Of a stretch of DNA of 60,000 bases, positions 1 to 11,305 are shown piece by piece. The notes under the pieces were generated by a model. The model saw nothing but the letters and a program-made list of their open reading frames with translations, did no database searches and had not been told where the DNA came from. Numbering within the stretch: the stretch's first letter is position 1; each line of letters starts with the position of its first letter. Made by a program: the position numbers and the translations under genes. Origin of the DNA: Bugula neritina. Taxonomy: Eukaryota > Bryozoa > Gymnolaemata > Cheilostomatida > Bugulidae. The DNA is taken from the NCBI GenBank assembly GCA_964035545.1, contig OZ037768.1:18829700-18889699 (forward strand), written 5' to 3'.

Positions 1-174
1 AGTATATCCGCATTCTTCTATAGTCATATAAGGTTTAAGTAAATTGTGATGTCTCAGAATTTGAACAGAAAGTTTTAATTTTTAACACTTAGTACTATTT
101 TTACATTTTATATCATTTTAGCAATTCTTAATTTCTTCATTCAAATTTTTATAATTTTCAAAATAATTTTCTTT

Positions 175-3100
175 CAGTGTCGCAAATGAGCAATATTATC
201 TTAAAGTGCTTCACTAGCTGTTAGAAATTTATAAAGTGACAAATATAGTTTTATTTATTGCATGTTTCAGTGTATTGCAGGTTACTTTCTCAACACAATC
301 CTCTAAACCATTATACAGCTATTTTATCAATTTACCTGCAAAAAGTTGTTGCTGTTAAATTGCTTACGTACAGTTTTTGCTTTCCTATAAATATCAAAAC
401 ATTTCCAACAAAATCATTTGCACAATTTTGCTAGGTTCAAGTCTTATATTATAAATTATACTAAATCAGATTATAAAATTAAATCATTAAATAAAATTCA
501 AACAAAATTATGTAATAATTAGTTGCTATTCAGACTATAAAGGGACTCATACCAATCATACTACAAATTGGGTCTCTGAGCTGGTAACTCACTGCATGCA
601 GAACTTATGTTGTGTAATTTCACAGGGTATAAACCATGCAAAGCCAGCCAATCAGGAGAGGATACCAATTCTTTGATATTTGTTCAATATAACTTAAGTG
701 TAAAACTAGGCAAGTTTAACTGCAAGTTTCATGCTTCTGAAAAATGATTAGAGATTGTCTTCTTTCGCATCCTAATTTTGTAATCAAGTCGTGATGATAT
801 GTCTGCTCTATAAGCCATGATGATATTAAATAACAGGAGTTTTATAAACTTATTATACTAAATAAAGGATTTTGGACTTTAAGGTTTCACTGCTACATTG
901 TGGTAATGCTCAGTATTATATATTATTCTGAGATATTCAATAAACAAAAGTTATCTCCTTATCTTTGACTATTTGTCTACATGCTGCTCTTTACAATAAA
1001 ACTATCAACTAGATATTATACAGCTGCCTTTAATGCATCTAGTTTCATCAAAAAGCACAGTAGTATATGTAGCCTACAGCGAGAAAGCTATAAAGCATAC
1101 ATATGTGTATAAAGTTTTTTCAACTAAGAATTCCAATTTTTAACTTATCCTCTTGTCAAAAGAATAAACTATTTACTAGACATTGCCAACATGCGTTGAG
1201 GGCTGGCCTCAAGCTCGTGAAAATCACACAAGAATCGTGTGACGATTTTCATGAGTGATCTTTCGTTATGACCAGCCACACACTCGTCGAACGAAACGCA
1301 TAATAAATAGTCCGTGAATGGGTCTTGACGAGATACAAACAGCAGAAAATTACCAGACACAGAAACGTGGTAGAAATGAAATAATCACTATTGCTAAAAT
1401 TCTATTGGCCAATCAAATGGTGCTTATCGTTTTATTTGCGATTTTTTTTTCGTCCATCGTCTTCCTTGAGTACACCCAACAAAGACAATTTCGTTTGAAT
1501 TCCCTCAAATTTGATTGTACGTTTGTGTTTTTGTGTCAAATAGACGATTTCGTGTGATTCTCATGAGCATGAGCCAGGCCTTTCACCATTCACTAAGTTC
1601 AACAAATTTATGTGTCCCAATGCATTATAAGTTTAAAATAATTCTGTTTTCTTGTTGATTTGACGGGTGTTTTGCTTATTTTTCACCCCTTCAATAAGAT
1701 TGTTCAGTTAGAAGATGAAATCAGCTAGACAAACATGCAGATGATTAAATTATCACTCAGCCATTGTTGTCAAATACAATGTGCTCATTACAAGTTAAAG
1801 TCCATTCATATTCTGTTAGTGAACATTTAAATGCTATTAGTCTTTATCTATTCCACAGGCTGATTGAAGAAAGATAAATAATTTAACTGTTTAAAGTAAA
1901 AAATTGGATGTGAACAATTGATTTATTTGGTTTGAGAATATAAGTCGACCAAACTAAACGTATTGTTTTATTGGGAAGATGTTACTTAATAATTTTTTCA
2001 GCAGCTTTTCTCATGACTCTGTAGGCCTGTCAAAGCTATAGTACTTGTTTCTGATAGGTTGATTAACTGTCTCATATTCTGAACACATACTATATATAGA
2101 ATATGAAAATGGCTTAAGTATTATATACCTACATGATTGCAACATATGAAAAAAATAATTCCAATTTATTTGAGAGCAGAGCTAGCTTAAAAATTCTTAT
2201 TTCAATGTTGCAAATAAGCAATATGACTTTGACACATGCTTCAGTTTTAATTCTCTCGGCCAATGTTGGAAATCTATTAAGTAGCAATTTTATAGCTTTA
2301 CTTATTGCATGTTTCAGTGTATTGTAGCTAATTTTTTTCAATTTAACCCTCTAAACCATTATACATACAGTTATTTTCATCAATTTGCCTTCAAAAAATT
2401 ATTGCTGTTAAATTGCTTTTGTACAGTTTCTGCTTTCCTGTAAATATAAAAATATTTCTATCAAAATCATTTGCACAATTTTGCTAGGTTCAGATGCTGC
2501 TTTCTATATTAAAAGTATCTTTGCAACTAAATATCATGCAGTTGCAGCTCTTCATGCATCTAATATAATTAGGAAGTGCATTAGAATGTATATATAGTGA
2601 GAAAGCATATATCTGTGCATAAGTCTTTTTTCAACTTTATATAATTCAGAGTCTTAACTTATCTTTTTATCAAAAGAATAAACTATTTACAAAAATAAAA
2701 TGAATAATGCCAACGTTTCAAAGATAGTCATTGACTAAGTTCAGCAAATTCATTTGTCCCAATGTATTATAACTTAAAAATAATTCTGTTTTCTTGCTGA
2801 TTTGATGGATGTTTTGCTTATTTTTCAACATTCAATACGATTGTTCAGTTATAGATGGTGAAACCATGCAGCTGGCTGCTAGTTAATCAGATGATTAAAT
2901 TATCACTCAACCATTAAGTTGTCAAATACAATTTGCTCATTACAAGTTAAAGTTCATTCATATTCTTTTAGTGAACATTTAAATGCAATTAGTCCTTATC
3001 TATTCTACAGGCTGATTGAAGAAAGATGAGTAATTTATCTGTTATAAAAGTAAAAAATTGGATGTGAACAATTGATTCATTTGGTTTGAGAATATAAGTC

Positions 3101-3340
3101 AACCAAATTAAACGTATTGTTCTATTGGAAAAATGTTACTTATAAATTTTGTCAGCAACTTTTCTCATGACTCTGTAGACCTGTCAAAGCTATAGTGTTT
3201 GTTTCTGATAGGTTGATTAACTTTCTCATATTCTAAACACATACTATATATAGAATATGAAAATGGCTTAAGTATACCTACGTGAAAAAAATGAAAAAAG
3301 TATTTCCAATTTATTTGAGAGCAGAGCTCGCTTAAAATAA
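175..3340. repeat. Diverged large tandem duplication
   Basis: Two copies of the same non-coding segment lie head to tail. Matching blocks in the same order are 184-437 with 2211-2490, 981-1176 with 2493-2690, 1590-2120 with 2732-3275, and 2157-2192 with 3302-3339. By eye the blocks are about 85-90% alike with small indels. Copy 1 is longer because it carries extra sequence at 438-980 and a TIR insertion at about 1193-1587. The short frames in both copies are not conserved between them, so I see no coding function. The array may start upstream of the window. Confidence 0.85.
1193..1587. mobile_element. TIR (MITE-like) insertion in repeat copy 1
   Basis: The two ends are imperfect inverted repeats. 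The left end reads GGGCTGGCCTCAAGCTCGTG and continues into AAATCACAC. The reverse complement of the right end reads AGGCCTGGCTCATGCTCATG followed by AGAATCACAC. Copy 2 of the surrounding duplication passes straight from GCCAAC to CACTAAGTTC with only about 20 nt between them, so it serves as an unoccupied site. No transposase frame is present. It is a non-autonomous DNA element or a decayed relative; the family is unknown. Confidence 0.6.
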
Positions 3341-3898
3341 AATAATATGTAACGAAACTTTGACAAAAGAAACTAATCTTAGCGAAATAAATTGTTTTGG
3401 TAGATAAACTTTCTGAGCTATCTAAATTATGTTTTGTAAGTAAGAGTTATATTAACAGGTATTATATACAGCCCTCTGCCAGAACAAAATAATGGGCTGG
3501 TTAATGATTGTATCAGTTCATTTCTTGAAATGTGTGAAGACTGATTATACCACTTTTCTTGAGCATTTAACAGATTTTTTTCATATTATACTGTACAATA
3601 TGTTGCATATGCAGACTTAAACATTATATAAGGAGAAATAAAAACAAGAATTTTCTCAGCAGATACACCGTTATTAGGATGCTTTTGTCTTTTTACAATA
3701 GTGCAAAACATTGCAATTCAATTTTGAAAAACTAAAAGAAATATTTTGAGTTATTTGAGTTTTATTTGTTTTATTTTATTTTATTTGTTATTTTGTTATA
3801 ATCAAATATATTATAACTCAAACTAGAACCATGCACTTGTAATAAGTTCACTTACCTTATTTGTATTCAAATATTGGCTTACTTATGTTGTTGTTATG

Positions 3899-4114
3899 AA
3901 AAACTTACACTAGTTTATAGTCACCATCCCTGTGAGAAAACCCGTGATGTAAAAGGGTCTTTGGTAAATCGGGCTAAAGACTTAATATTAAGATGAAGCA
4001 CAGGAGCAATTATATGACTGGATGCTCTCCGTAACGTCACAGATGGCCTTTGTCAGGGTTTGATCATGAACCCATGACCTCGTGTTTACTAAGCAAGCGC
4101 TCTATAATCCTTAT
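3899..4114 (-). mobile_element. tRNA-derived SINE, copy 1
   Basis: Minus-strand copy of a four-member SINE family in this window. It has a tRNA-like head with an internal promoter region, a conserved body containing GCATCCAGTCATA-type sequence followed by GCTCCTGTGC, and a tail ending in GACTATAAACTAGTG. A perfect 16-bp direct repeat, TTATGTTGTTGTTATG, flanks it at 3883-3898 and 4115-4130, as expected for a target-site duplication made by LINE-driven retroposition. The head is shortened at its 5' end compared with the copy at 43982. Confidence 0.85.
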
Positions 4115-4385
4115 TTATGTTGTTGTTATGTTCATTTTATAAAAAGCTATGTGGTTTTGATTTGTGTAATCTTCCACAAGAACACTCAAAAGGGGATGTT
4201 ATTTTGCTATGTAATTTGCAGTTGTCTTCTCTTATAATAATCGCATTATATGTACTTTGTAATAGTGTTCTCCTGTTCTTTACATCTATGGTTCATTATA
4301 TCGGTTTTTACCGGTACTGGTTTTACGTGCTAGATGTACTGAATAAATATTAAAAATAATCAATAATTGCATTCAATTATCAACA

Positions 4386-4387
<2 letters not shown>

Positions 4388-4436
<49 letters not shown>
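4388..4436. repeat. (AT)n microsatellite
   Basis: Pure AT/TA dinucleotide tract, about 24 units, directly next to the 5' end of SINE copy 2. Confidence 0.95.
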
Positions 4437-4438
<2 letters not shown>

Positions 4439-4444
4439 CAAAAG

Positions 4445-4645
4445 GATGGAGCACCCGTGGTCTAGAAGTTATAGAGCTTTTGCTTAGTAACCACTAAGTC
4501 ATGGACCCGACAAAGGCCGTCGGAGATGTTAGGAAGAACATCCAGTCATGATTGCTCCTGTGCCCTGCCTGAGTAAGTCCTTATAGCCAAATTTAATAGA
4601 AAAAAACCCTTTCATTAAGGGTTCTCACACTGGCGACTGTATGTT
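4445..4645 (+). mobile_element. tRNA-derived SINE, copy 2
   Basis: Plus-strand member of the same family. The head reads GGAGCACCCGTGGTCTAG and is followed by GTCATGGACCCGACAAAGGC (B-box region and body start), the body motif GTTAGGAAGAACATCCAGTC and the GCTCCTGTGC block. It ends near GCGACTGTATG, short of the full tail. The 5' end abuts the (AT)n tract and I see no clear target-site duplication. Confidence 0.8.
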
Positions 4646-5322
4646 GTATACACAAAGTGCATGATGATTATACTTTATTCAGCTACTATATAAACAACCA
4701 ATTACCACGCCTACACTTATTACTTTGCATCATAAGGATAATCTTAGCTGCTTCATTTAGCAACATTTATTCGAATAGGCGAGACTCTGCCATTAATATA
4801 CAAAGTTTGTATTCTCTCAGTCTAGTTGAAAGCATAGTTATTGCCAAATAATTCTCAAATAATACAAGCTGACACCTTGGTTATGAACCATCATGTAGCT
4901 ACTGCCTATTATATTATAATATTTCAATTATAAATTTCTGTGTACTTTGGGCTATACCAGATTATATCACATACCTACTAAATACTCAACTGTATAAAAT
5001 AACTGGCCAGAATAGAATTTTTTAGTATATTTTATTCATAATAATGGTCAGAACATATTATTATTTTATATTAATAATAATATGATGCCAACATACATAA
5101 AATGCACATCAGTCACTTGTGTAACTGAAAGTGACAGAAATAAAGAGAAATATTCAAAAAATATTGTTATGCACATGTGCAAACACACCAACACACACAA
5201 ACACATACACACGCACACACACACACGCAAACGCACGCACCACTAACACTTCAACACGCTAACACACACTCAAAATTGTCAAATATGTAATACATATAAG
5301 AGATGTAATCAAATCAGGTGCT
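4646..5322. other. Gene-poor interval with AC-rich tract
   Basis: No coding exon recognised. A purine/pyrimidine-alternating AC-rich simple sequence lies at about 5181-5272. It is just downstream of the stop codon of the minus-strand membrane-protein gene, so it would read as (TG)-rich sequence in that gene's 3' UTR. A possible AATAAA signal for that gene lies on the minus strand near 5030. Confidence 0.6.
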
Positions 5323-6888
5323 TCACTCTTCTGGCTGTGAGATGCACACACAGCATGTGAAAGCACGTTTTATGCGCCGCCATATTTTTTTTCTGCGGCT
5401 TATACGAACTCTAGGTTCTTGAAGCACTTCCTGTTCATTTTCATAGAAGTTGTCTTCTTCTTCTCCTGTATAACTGATGGATGTGCAGCCACTTAGTGAG
5501 CTGAGATCTGTAATAATAATGTAACATATTGTACACATGGTATATACAGTAATATTACATTACTATGACGCCTACTAAAAGATAGAGTATAAACTGTCTT
5601 ATGATGAGTGCTTGTAATACTAGAGTAGATCACTTTGAAGACGGGGCGGGACCCTGTCACCTCACCACAGACCCAAAATATGTTACTATATTTACTAATG
5701 ATTAATGCTGCTAGAAATGCTCACTCCAATATGCTAGTAGATAAAACAGCATTTCATACTGACAACAGAGACTACAACCTACCTAGTTTCAAATCTTCTA
5801 GATTGATTGAAAATGCATCACATGACGTAGAAGAAAAAAGCTGAGATGATGACGAACGAGGTGAAAAGGTCGTAGCAAATGAATCAGTAATAGATGTGCA
5901 GGAGGAGAATCTGGAGATATCAGTAGCAGATGAGCTGGAGAAGAAAATGGATAAAGAGGTGGTAGATAATTCAGGTAGAGATGCCCATGAAGAAGATCTT
6001 GAGATGGTTGGTGATAAGTCGGATAAAGTTGTTAGAGAAGAGCTTCTGCTGGTGAGAGGAGGCAGGAGTTGAAGACGACTGAAATGTGGGCTGAAATTGT
6101 TTGTTGACTCGGCAAAGTCTAAACTCTGGTCCTTTTTCTTGACCAGTTCTGATCTAAAATTACAAAGATAGTGCATTGAAAGATTAATTCCAAACATTGC
6201 AGTTACTATAGTATTGAAAGGTTATAAAGAATAATACAATATCTGTTACTAGGCTTCATTCCTGCATGCAGGGTAGTCTGAAATGGTATTTGGGATCTTC
6301 ATTTCAAGAATACATATATGCATTAAAAATAATGTCGTGTAAATGGGGTATGTGTTTTATGTATATTATATATAAACATACACAATATTATAATTATATA
6401 ATACAAACTCAACAGAATGGAATAAAGTATTCTTAAATATTTTATGTGTATAATTAAAATTACAGTTGCCCCTTGACCTGGAGTTGAGAGTTGCATAATG
6501 TAGTGCATGAAGAATGTTTCAATTTAAATTCCTTCACAAATATAATCTTTATAGTGATAGTTTCCATGGTATAAAATATTAGCAAGTACTTTTTACACAG
6601 TTAAATATAAATACTTATCAGTATTAATTATTTATCTGGTTTACCTTCCAAGAAGAAGGAGATATTTACTTACATTAACCTTGCCAGAGCTCCAGATAAC
6701 ACCAAAGTTGACAGCAAATGATGAGTAGGACTGTAGTCCAAATAGAAGGTAAATGTTAACACAATAACATTTACAAAATATAAATAGGTGGATAGAAATC
6801 TTCGTATAGCTAATAGCAGATTAGTACAAAGAGACATTTTAATGTTGCTTGTTAGTAGTTCAGAAATGGAGTGCATTATTAATGACAT
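5323..6888 (-). CDS. Small two-helix membrane protein, unrecognised
   Basis: Three exons join in frame: 6674-6888, 5783-6153 and 5323-5507, giving 771 nt or 256 aa. Splice phases match (AT|A, then CTA G|AT) and the donors are GTAAGT and GTAGGT. The start is ATG at 6888 in an ACAATG context; an upstream start or exon is possible. Residues about 32-51 (FLSTYLYFVNVIVLTFTFYL) and about 55-72 are hydrophobic, giving one or two predicted transmembrane helices. The middle exon is extremely Ser/Thr-rich (SRSSS repeats), so it is probably disordered and a phosphorylation target. The C-terminus has a basic patch (ISRRKKIWRRIKRAF) followed by TCCVC, a plausible palmitoylation site. I do not recognise the family and assign no function. 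Consistent splice phases and composition support a real gene. Confidence 0.65.
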
Positions 6889-8219
6889 TGTGTCAACTGT
6901 TTGATTGTTGAAGGTAAGGTTATCCGTATTTGGGCATTTTTCCCAAATTTGAATTTAGATAAAAAATTACATTGTATAATTTTATACAATAAAATTAATG
7001 AAGTTTAACTATTCAGTTAAGAAGACTGTATATTTTAATAATAAAATATTGAACATTGTACCTTACAGCATAAATGTTATATTTTTATTATCAAAACTTA
7101 ATCACCTACTTTCTATAATTTAGTAGATGATTGGTATAAAAGTAAATGTAGGAGAATTATTCAACACACTCCAAGATTGATAATAAAATGTTTAATCCAA
7201 TCAAATGTTTTTAAAGACAATCTATCTACACTACAGCCACCCTGAAAGTAGAGTAGTGTATTTGCATGAGAGATAAATTGAAACTATATACTCTCACATA
7301 AACTCTATCTCTTTACACATGTTCTTCTCCAACATATTGGTTGCCAATATCTCCAGATTATTACCCTGCACATCTGCTCATCTATGTACACCCAAGTTTT
7401 CCTTTTGTACAAAAGGCTATATATGATGTCCTAACTCCTAGTAATCCAATCACATCAGTTATCCCTCTCAGGGGGGACAACATATCCCTGAATTATTTAT
7501 TCAAAGAATTTATATCGCATTATAATTTACAATTACAATACAAAAATTAAATAAGTTGCTGCAAAGAGACACTTACTCGATCTACTATCTAATGTGTTTA
7601 TGTTAAGCAACTGTGAGTTTGCAAGTGCCTTGATTTTTTAAGCTTGATTGTGGTTTAATTAAGATAATGCTGTAGAAACTCTGCTGTCTAAACGTAAAGT
7701 GACTATTTATGTCCTTTTAGAGTAATTGAATTTTAAAATATACAAAACTATTGTAGTTACTTAAAGTCTATAGAGAATATAAATCAATACTTGAATTATG
7801 AAAATATTGTTATAAAGGTGGAATATATTTATTTCTTATTCTTTTCAAAATGTTTATGACTTCCATTTAAATATAATGCCTGTGATACAACCAATAATCA
7901 TAATAATATAATAATGGTATTATTAGATATAGGTCTATATAAAACTTTGTTCTTGCCTTTCTTGTAGGGAAAAGCTTTAGTTTTGCTTATTTTTAAAATT
8001 GTCCCAATTTTACGTATCATAAGAAGAATTTGAAAAGTAATTACGCCCTTAGACTTTAGTTTCAACGGCAATCATATATATAATTTTTTATAATTTAGAA
8101 ATACATTTAAGGCTTTTCAAAGCATAAAGCTAAAACATAGCTTGCTGTGAGGCGTGTGGCACCTCCACACAAATTCACTCATCAAGTTTAGTACTGCAGC
8201 TATTGAACTGTATAGCAAA
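6889..8219. other. Intergenic, no feature seen
   Basis: AT-rich sequence between the membrane-protein gene and the first hairpin element. Frames up to 69 codons occur but lack splice context or recognisable protein character. I see no repeat pair or RNA gene here. Confidence 0.5.
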
Positions 8220-8390
8220 ATGGTTCTATAAGCAGCACTGAGTTGGGGGTGAATGAGTGCAATATTTTTGTGGCTTTCAAGTTTGGAGTTAAAGGGTTTA
8301 AATTAAAACTTAAAACTCTCAACTCCAAACTCGAGAACCACAAACTATTGCACTCAGTTAACCTCAACTCAGAGCTGCTTATAGAATCAT
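8220..8390. mobile_element. Hairpin (fold-back) element, copy 1
   Basis: Long imperfect inverted repeat of about 171 bp. The left arm begins TTCTATAAGCAGCACTGAG and the right arm, reverse-complemented, begins TTCTATAAGCAGCTCTGAG; the arms run inward through the TTTGGAGTT segment. It shares its terminal motif (GCAGCtCTGA then TTGGGGGTGA) and internal TTTGGAG segment with the element at 14814, so both belong to one family. No coding capacity. Confidence 0.8.
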
Positions 8391-8447
8391 TCTTTATAAA
8401 AAAAAGTTAATGTTTTCTCTAACAAAAATCTTTTGTGGTACTATTAG

Positions 8448-9221
8448 CCTTAAAGGATTGCTCTATTTTGTCTAATAAATGGCCATTTAGGTCAAACACG
8501 CATAATATTGTGTTTTTCTAAGCATGCGTTGACAAAAACATTTGACCAAAGGTAGAAAAAGTTAGTTGAAGTTGAGGGTGTAGATTGGTAACAGCCAAAA
8601 CGCCGATTTTGAAATGAGCTGGGAAATGTGACGTAACAGCGCCAGCATTCCTGTGACTATACAAATGAATAACTATAGAAATATGACTGTGAGATGTGAT
8701 CTTTCAGCTCGTAATTTGTATATTTATAGAAGTGCAAATGTGAATTATCTCAATCTATAGTTTTTTGACATTTTAAATAACATGTATGTAATAACATTAG
8801 GCCATATTTTGCTTGTAAGCATAGAAAAAAGCATTGCAAAAACATGCATTCTTTAGGATGAATGCCTGCGATCGATCTAAACTAGGTCAGATTGTGCAAT
8901 ATTACGGGCACACCAAAGCTGACCTATATATAGCGCACTGTAACTGCTTGAGCGTTATTGGTTGATGTTGTGCTCAGCAACCTTGAATACTAGTGTTATA
9001 GTTAGCACGTGCAGCATAGTTACTGGCGTTCACACGTACGTCACGTATTAGGCTATTCTTTTCATGGCTGAAAATGTTACCTCCCTTAAAATTGAATTTT
9101 GAAAAGCTGTTTTCTAGGCACATATCCCTTTGCAAAGTCACGATTGTTTGCATACACATTAGATTATAGTTCATAATTATAATGTGATCGTAATAAACTA
9201 AGATTGAGCAATCCTTTAAGG
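8448..9221. mobile_element. 774-bp TIR element, non-autonomous
   Basis: The ends are perfect 16-bp inverted repeats, CCTTAAAGGATTGCTC, and the match continues imperfectly (TATTTT against AATCTT). The interior has no transposase-like frame. It holds a short palindromic pair (AGGTCAG near 8885, CTGACCT near 8920) and slightly more CpG than its surroundings. A duplicated target site is not obvious. The family is unknown; a cut-and-paste DNA element is inferred from the structure only. Confidence 0.7.
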
Positions 9222-11230
9222 AAAAAGTGTTATTATGAAATACACAATTTAAAACATGATACAATTTTTTGCTTTTTCATTGCTATTCTTGTTTTTATAA
9301 TTTACTTTTACCAATTCTTACAAACTTACTAATTGTTATTTGCTTCTACATTTTGGATATTTTTACCTTCAATTTCATTTGCTACTATGACCTGTTACAG
9401 AGTCAGAGTTCTTCTGACTTAAGACCTATGGCGTTTTATTGATTTCTCAGTTCAAAGTCATAATAATCTCAGGTATCTACTGAATATTTTTCCAAGAATT
9501 TTTCAGTTGAGAAAAATTTAAACACAGATAAATGTTTTTAAAAGTGAATTTTTTCAAGTAAACAGATAGTAGATTGTTAGTCAAAGATTTAAAATTAAAT
9601 GCAGTATTTAAAAAGAAAATAAAAATTCAAATAGTTTGCTGTATTCTATTTATTCTATTTATATTCCTGACATGAGGATAGTCGGCAGGTGATACAGAAT
9701 GACACGTAGTGCAAGTGCCCAACATGTCATATTAAGGCATAATGGCATCTTCTAAATGTCTCACCTGCATGGTCAGTTTTACGCCATGTGCCTGGTGTCC
9801 TTAAAAATGTGTCAAAACAACACACTAGTATATCTATTTAGCTTCACAATGTGTCGTAATAAATGTCAAATTCGTTGTTATGCATATCAACTGTCAATAA
9901 TGATTCTGCCAGTTGCTTGTCACTTTAATTTTTTACACCTTCCAGCTCACTATCTCAACCCAATGGCCAGCTCTAACAAGATAAATCGGACCTTACAAAT
10001 AGTAAATAGAAGATTCAAGATGAGGAAATATAGGGACTATAGATTGGAAAGTCTACGGGAAAAAGAAAATATTAGCCAAAAACAAAATAAATGCTCTATG
10101 CTTTATCTTAAATACCTTACACTTAGTTATTTCATATTTATTGTATCGTGATTACAAGAATAAATAAATCTAAATTCAGTAAATCTAGAAAAACGTTTGT
10201 TTTCCACTTTCAAAGAGTTGTCAAGGAAGTTATGCTCTTTTACACGCTGAGCTCAAAAACATTGATGACATCATCATTGTGTTTATACAAATGAGATGTC
10301 ATTCAACTATTTATTTGCATTTACATTTATTACTGTACAGTACATACTATATATACATACATCTGTATCATATTAATAATGCTTTATTTTGCCGCAACAT
10401 GCTGAAACTTTTTTTCACAGCCGAAAGTCTTGAACTTTTATGGCACCAATTTTCAGGTGTTCTAAAGAGAGTTTTTAATTATGCTTCATAATTCATGGAA
10501 AAACCCATAACCTTAAAGTATGTAGCTTATAAGACTAAAAAATATATGACCCTGACGGGATATTTCAAACTATTTATAAAAGAATATATTGCTTACAATC
10601 AGGAAATACTTGAATGGTTTGTTAGACATGTGAAACTGCTTTAACAGTCACTTTTCAAGCAGACGGCACATTGCCTTGCAAACCAACTCTGATAATGGCT
10701 GGGATCAGACGATCATCATGTGAGCAAAAGAAACAAAAAAAAGAGAGAGAGGAGAGAAAGTACTTTCAGCTACCCTGAGAGGTTTTATATGAACCATATA
10801 TGTCTGTCAAGTTTCTCTGGTTTTTACATATATAGACAGATATATAGAAACTATTTCTTTCAATTTGTCAACCACCACATTTGCAGGTAAAACTAGTTTC
10901 ATGATAAATTGATATTATATAGCACATAACTGTTCAAGTAAATTAGTATAGCTACATTTACACATCTAAACTAAAATGGCAGATAAAACCAAAAATTAGA
11001 TAGAGAACACCTGCATGAATCTGCTAATTATATATTTCTTTGCAATTTGTATGGTAAATCAAGTAAATGTATATTATATAGAGCTCTTTCTTTCATGTCT
11101 CTTTAATATATATTGTTGTTATCATAGCCATTGGCTCTTTGGTGAAACATGTTATGACATAAGGCATGATTAAAGAAACTTACAGAAAGTTGGGTTAAAT
11201 CATAATCATTTCTGATACATGAAAAATAAT
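9222..11230. other. Intergenic, mostly featureless
   Basis: No gene supported. The longest plus frame (9756-10151) has a low-complexity AT-driven composition and no recognisable domain or splice context. A short GA-rich simple tract lies at about 10724-10760. Confidence 0.5.
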
Positions 11231-11232
11231 TG

Positions 11233-11305
11233 CACCTACTGGGAATCGAATCCGAGCCCTCTGGCTTGCAAGCAAGTGTGCTAACCATTACACCACGGAG
11301 GCTAC
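11233..11305 (-). repeat. tRNA-like sequence (SINE head or tRNA pseudogene)
   Basis: The minus strand reads GCCTCCGTGGTGTAATGGTT (acceptor/D-arm and A-box-like), then TTGCTTGCAAGC in the anticodon region, then GGATTCGATTCCCAGTAGGT (T-arm and B-box-like). The spacing is tRNA-like, but the anticodon stem does not pair in a normal 5-bp/7-nt arrangement and the acceptor halves pair poorly. I read it as a tRNA-derived SINE head or pseudogene and not a working tRNA. It is a different tRNA family from the four-copy SINE. Confidence 0.6.

Noticed and set aside
9756-10151. 131-codon plus-strand open frame
   Set aside because: Low-information composition, no motif, no neighbouring exon; considered chance.
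11233-11305. Working tRNA gene
   Set aside because: The anticodon stem and acceptor stem do not pair properly; annotated as tRNA-like repeat.
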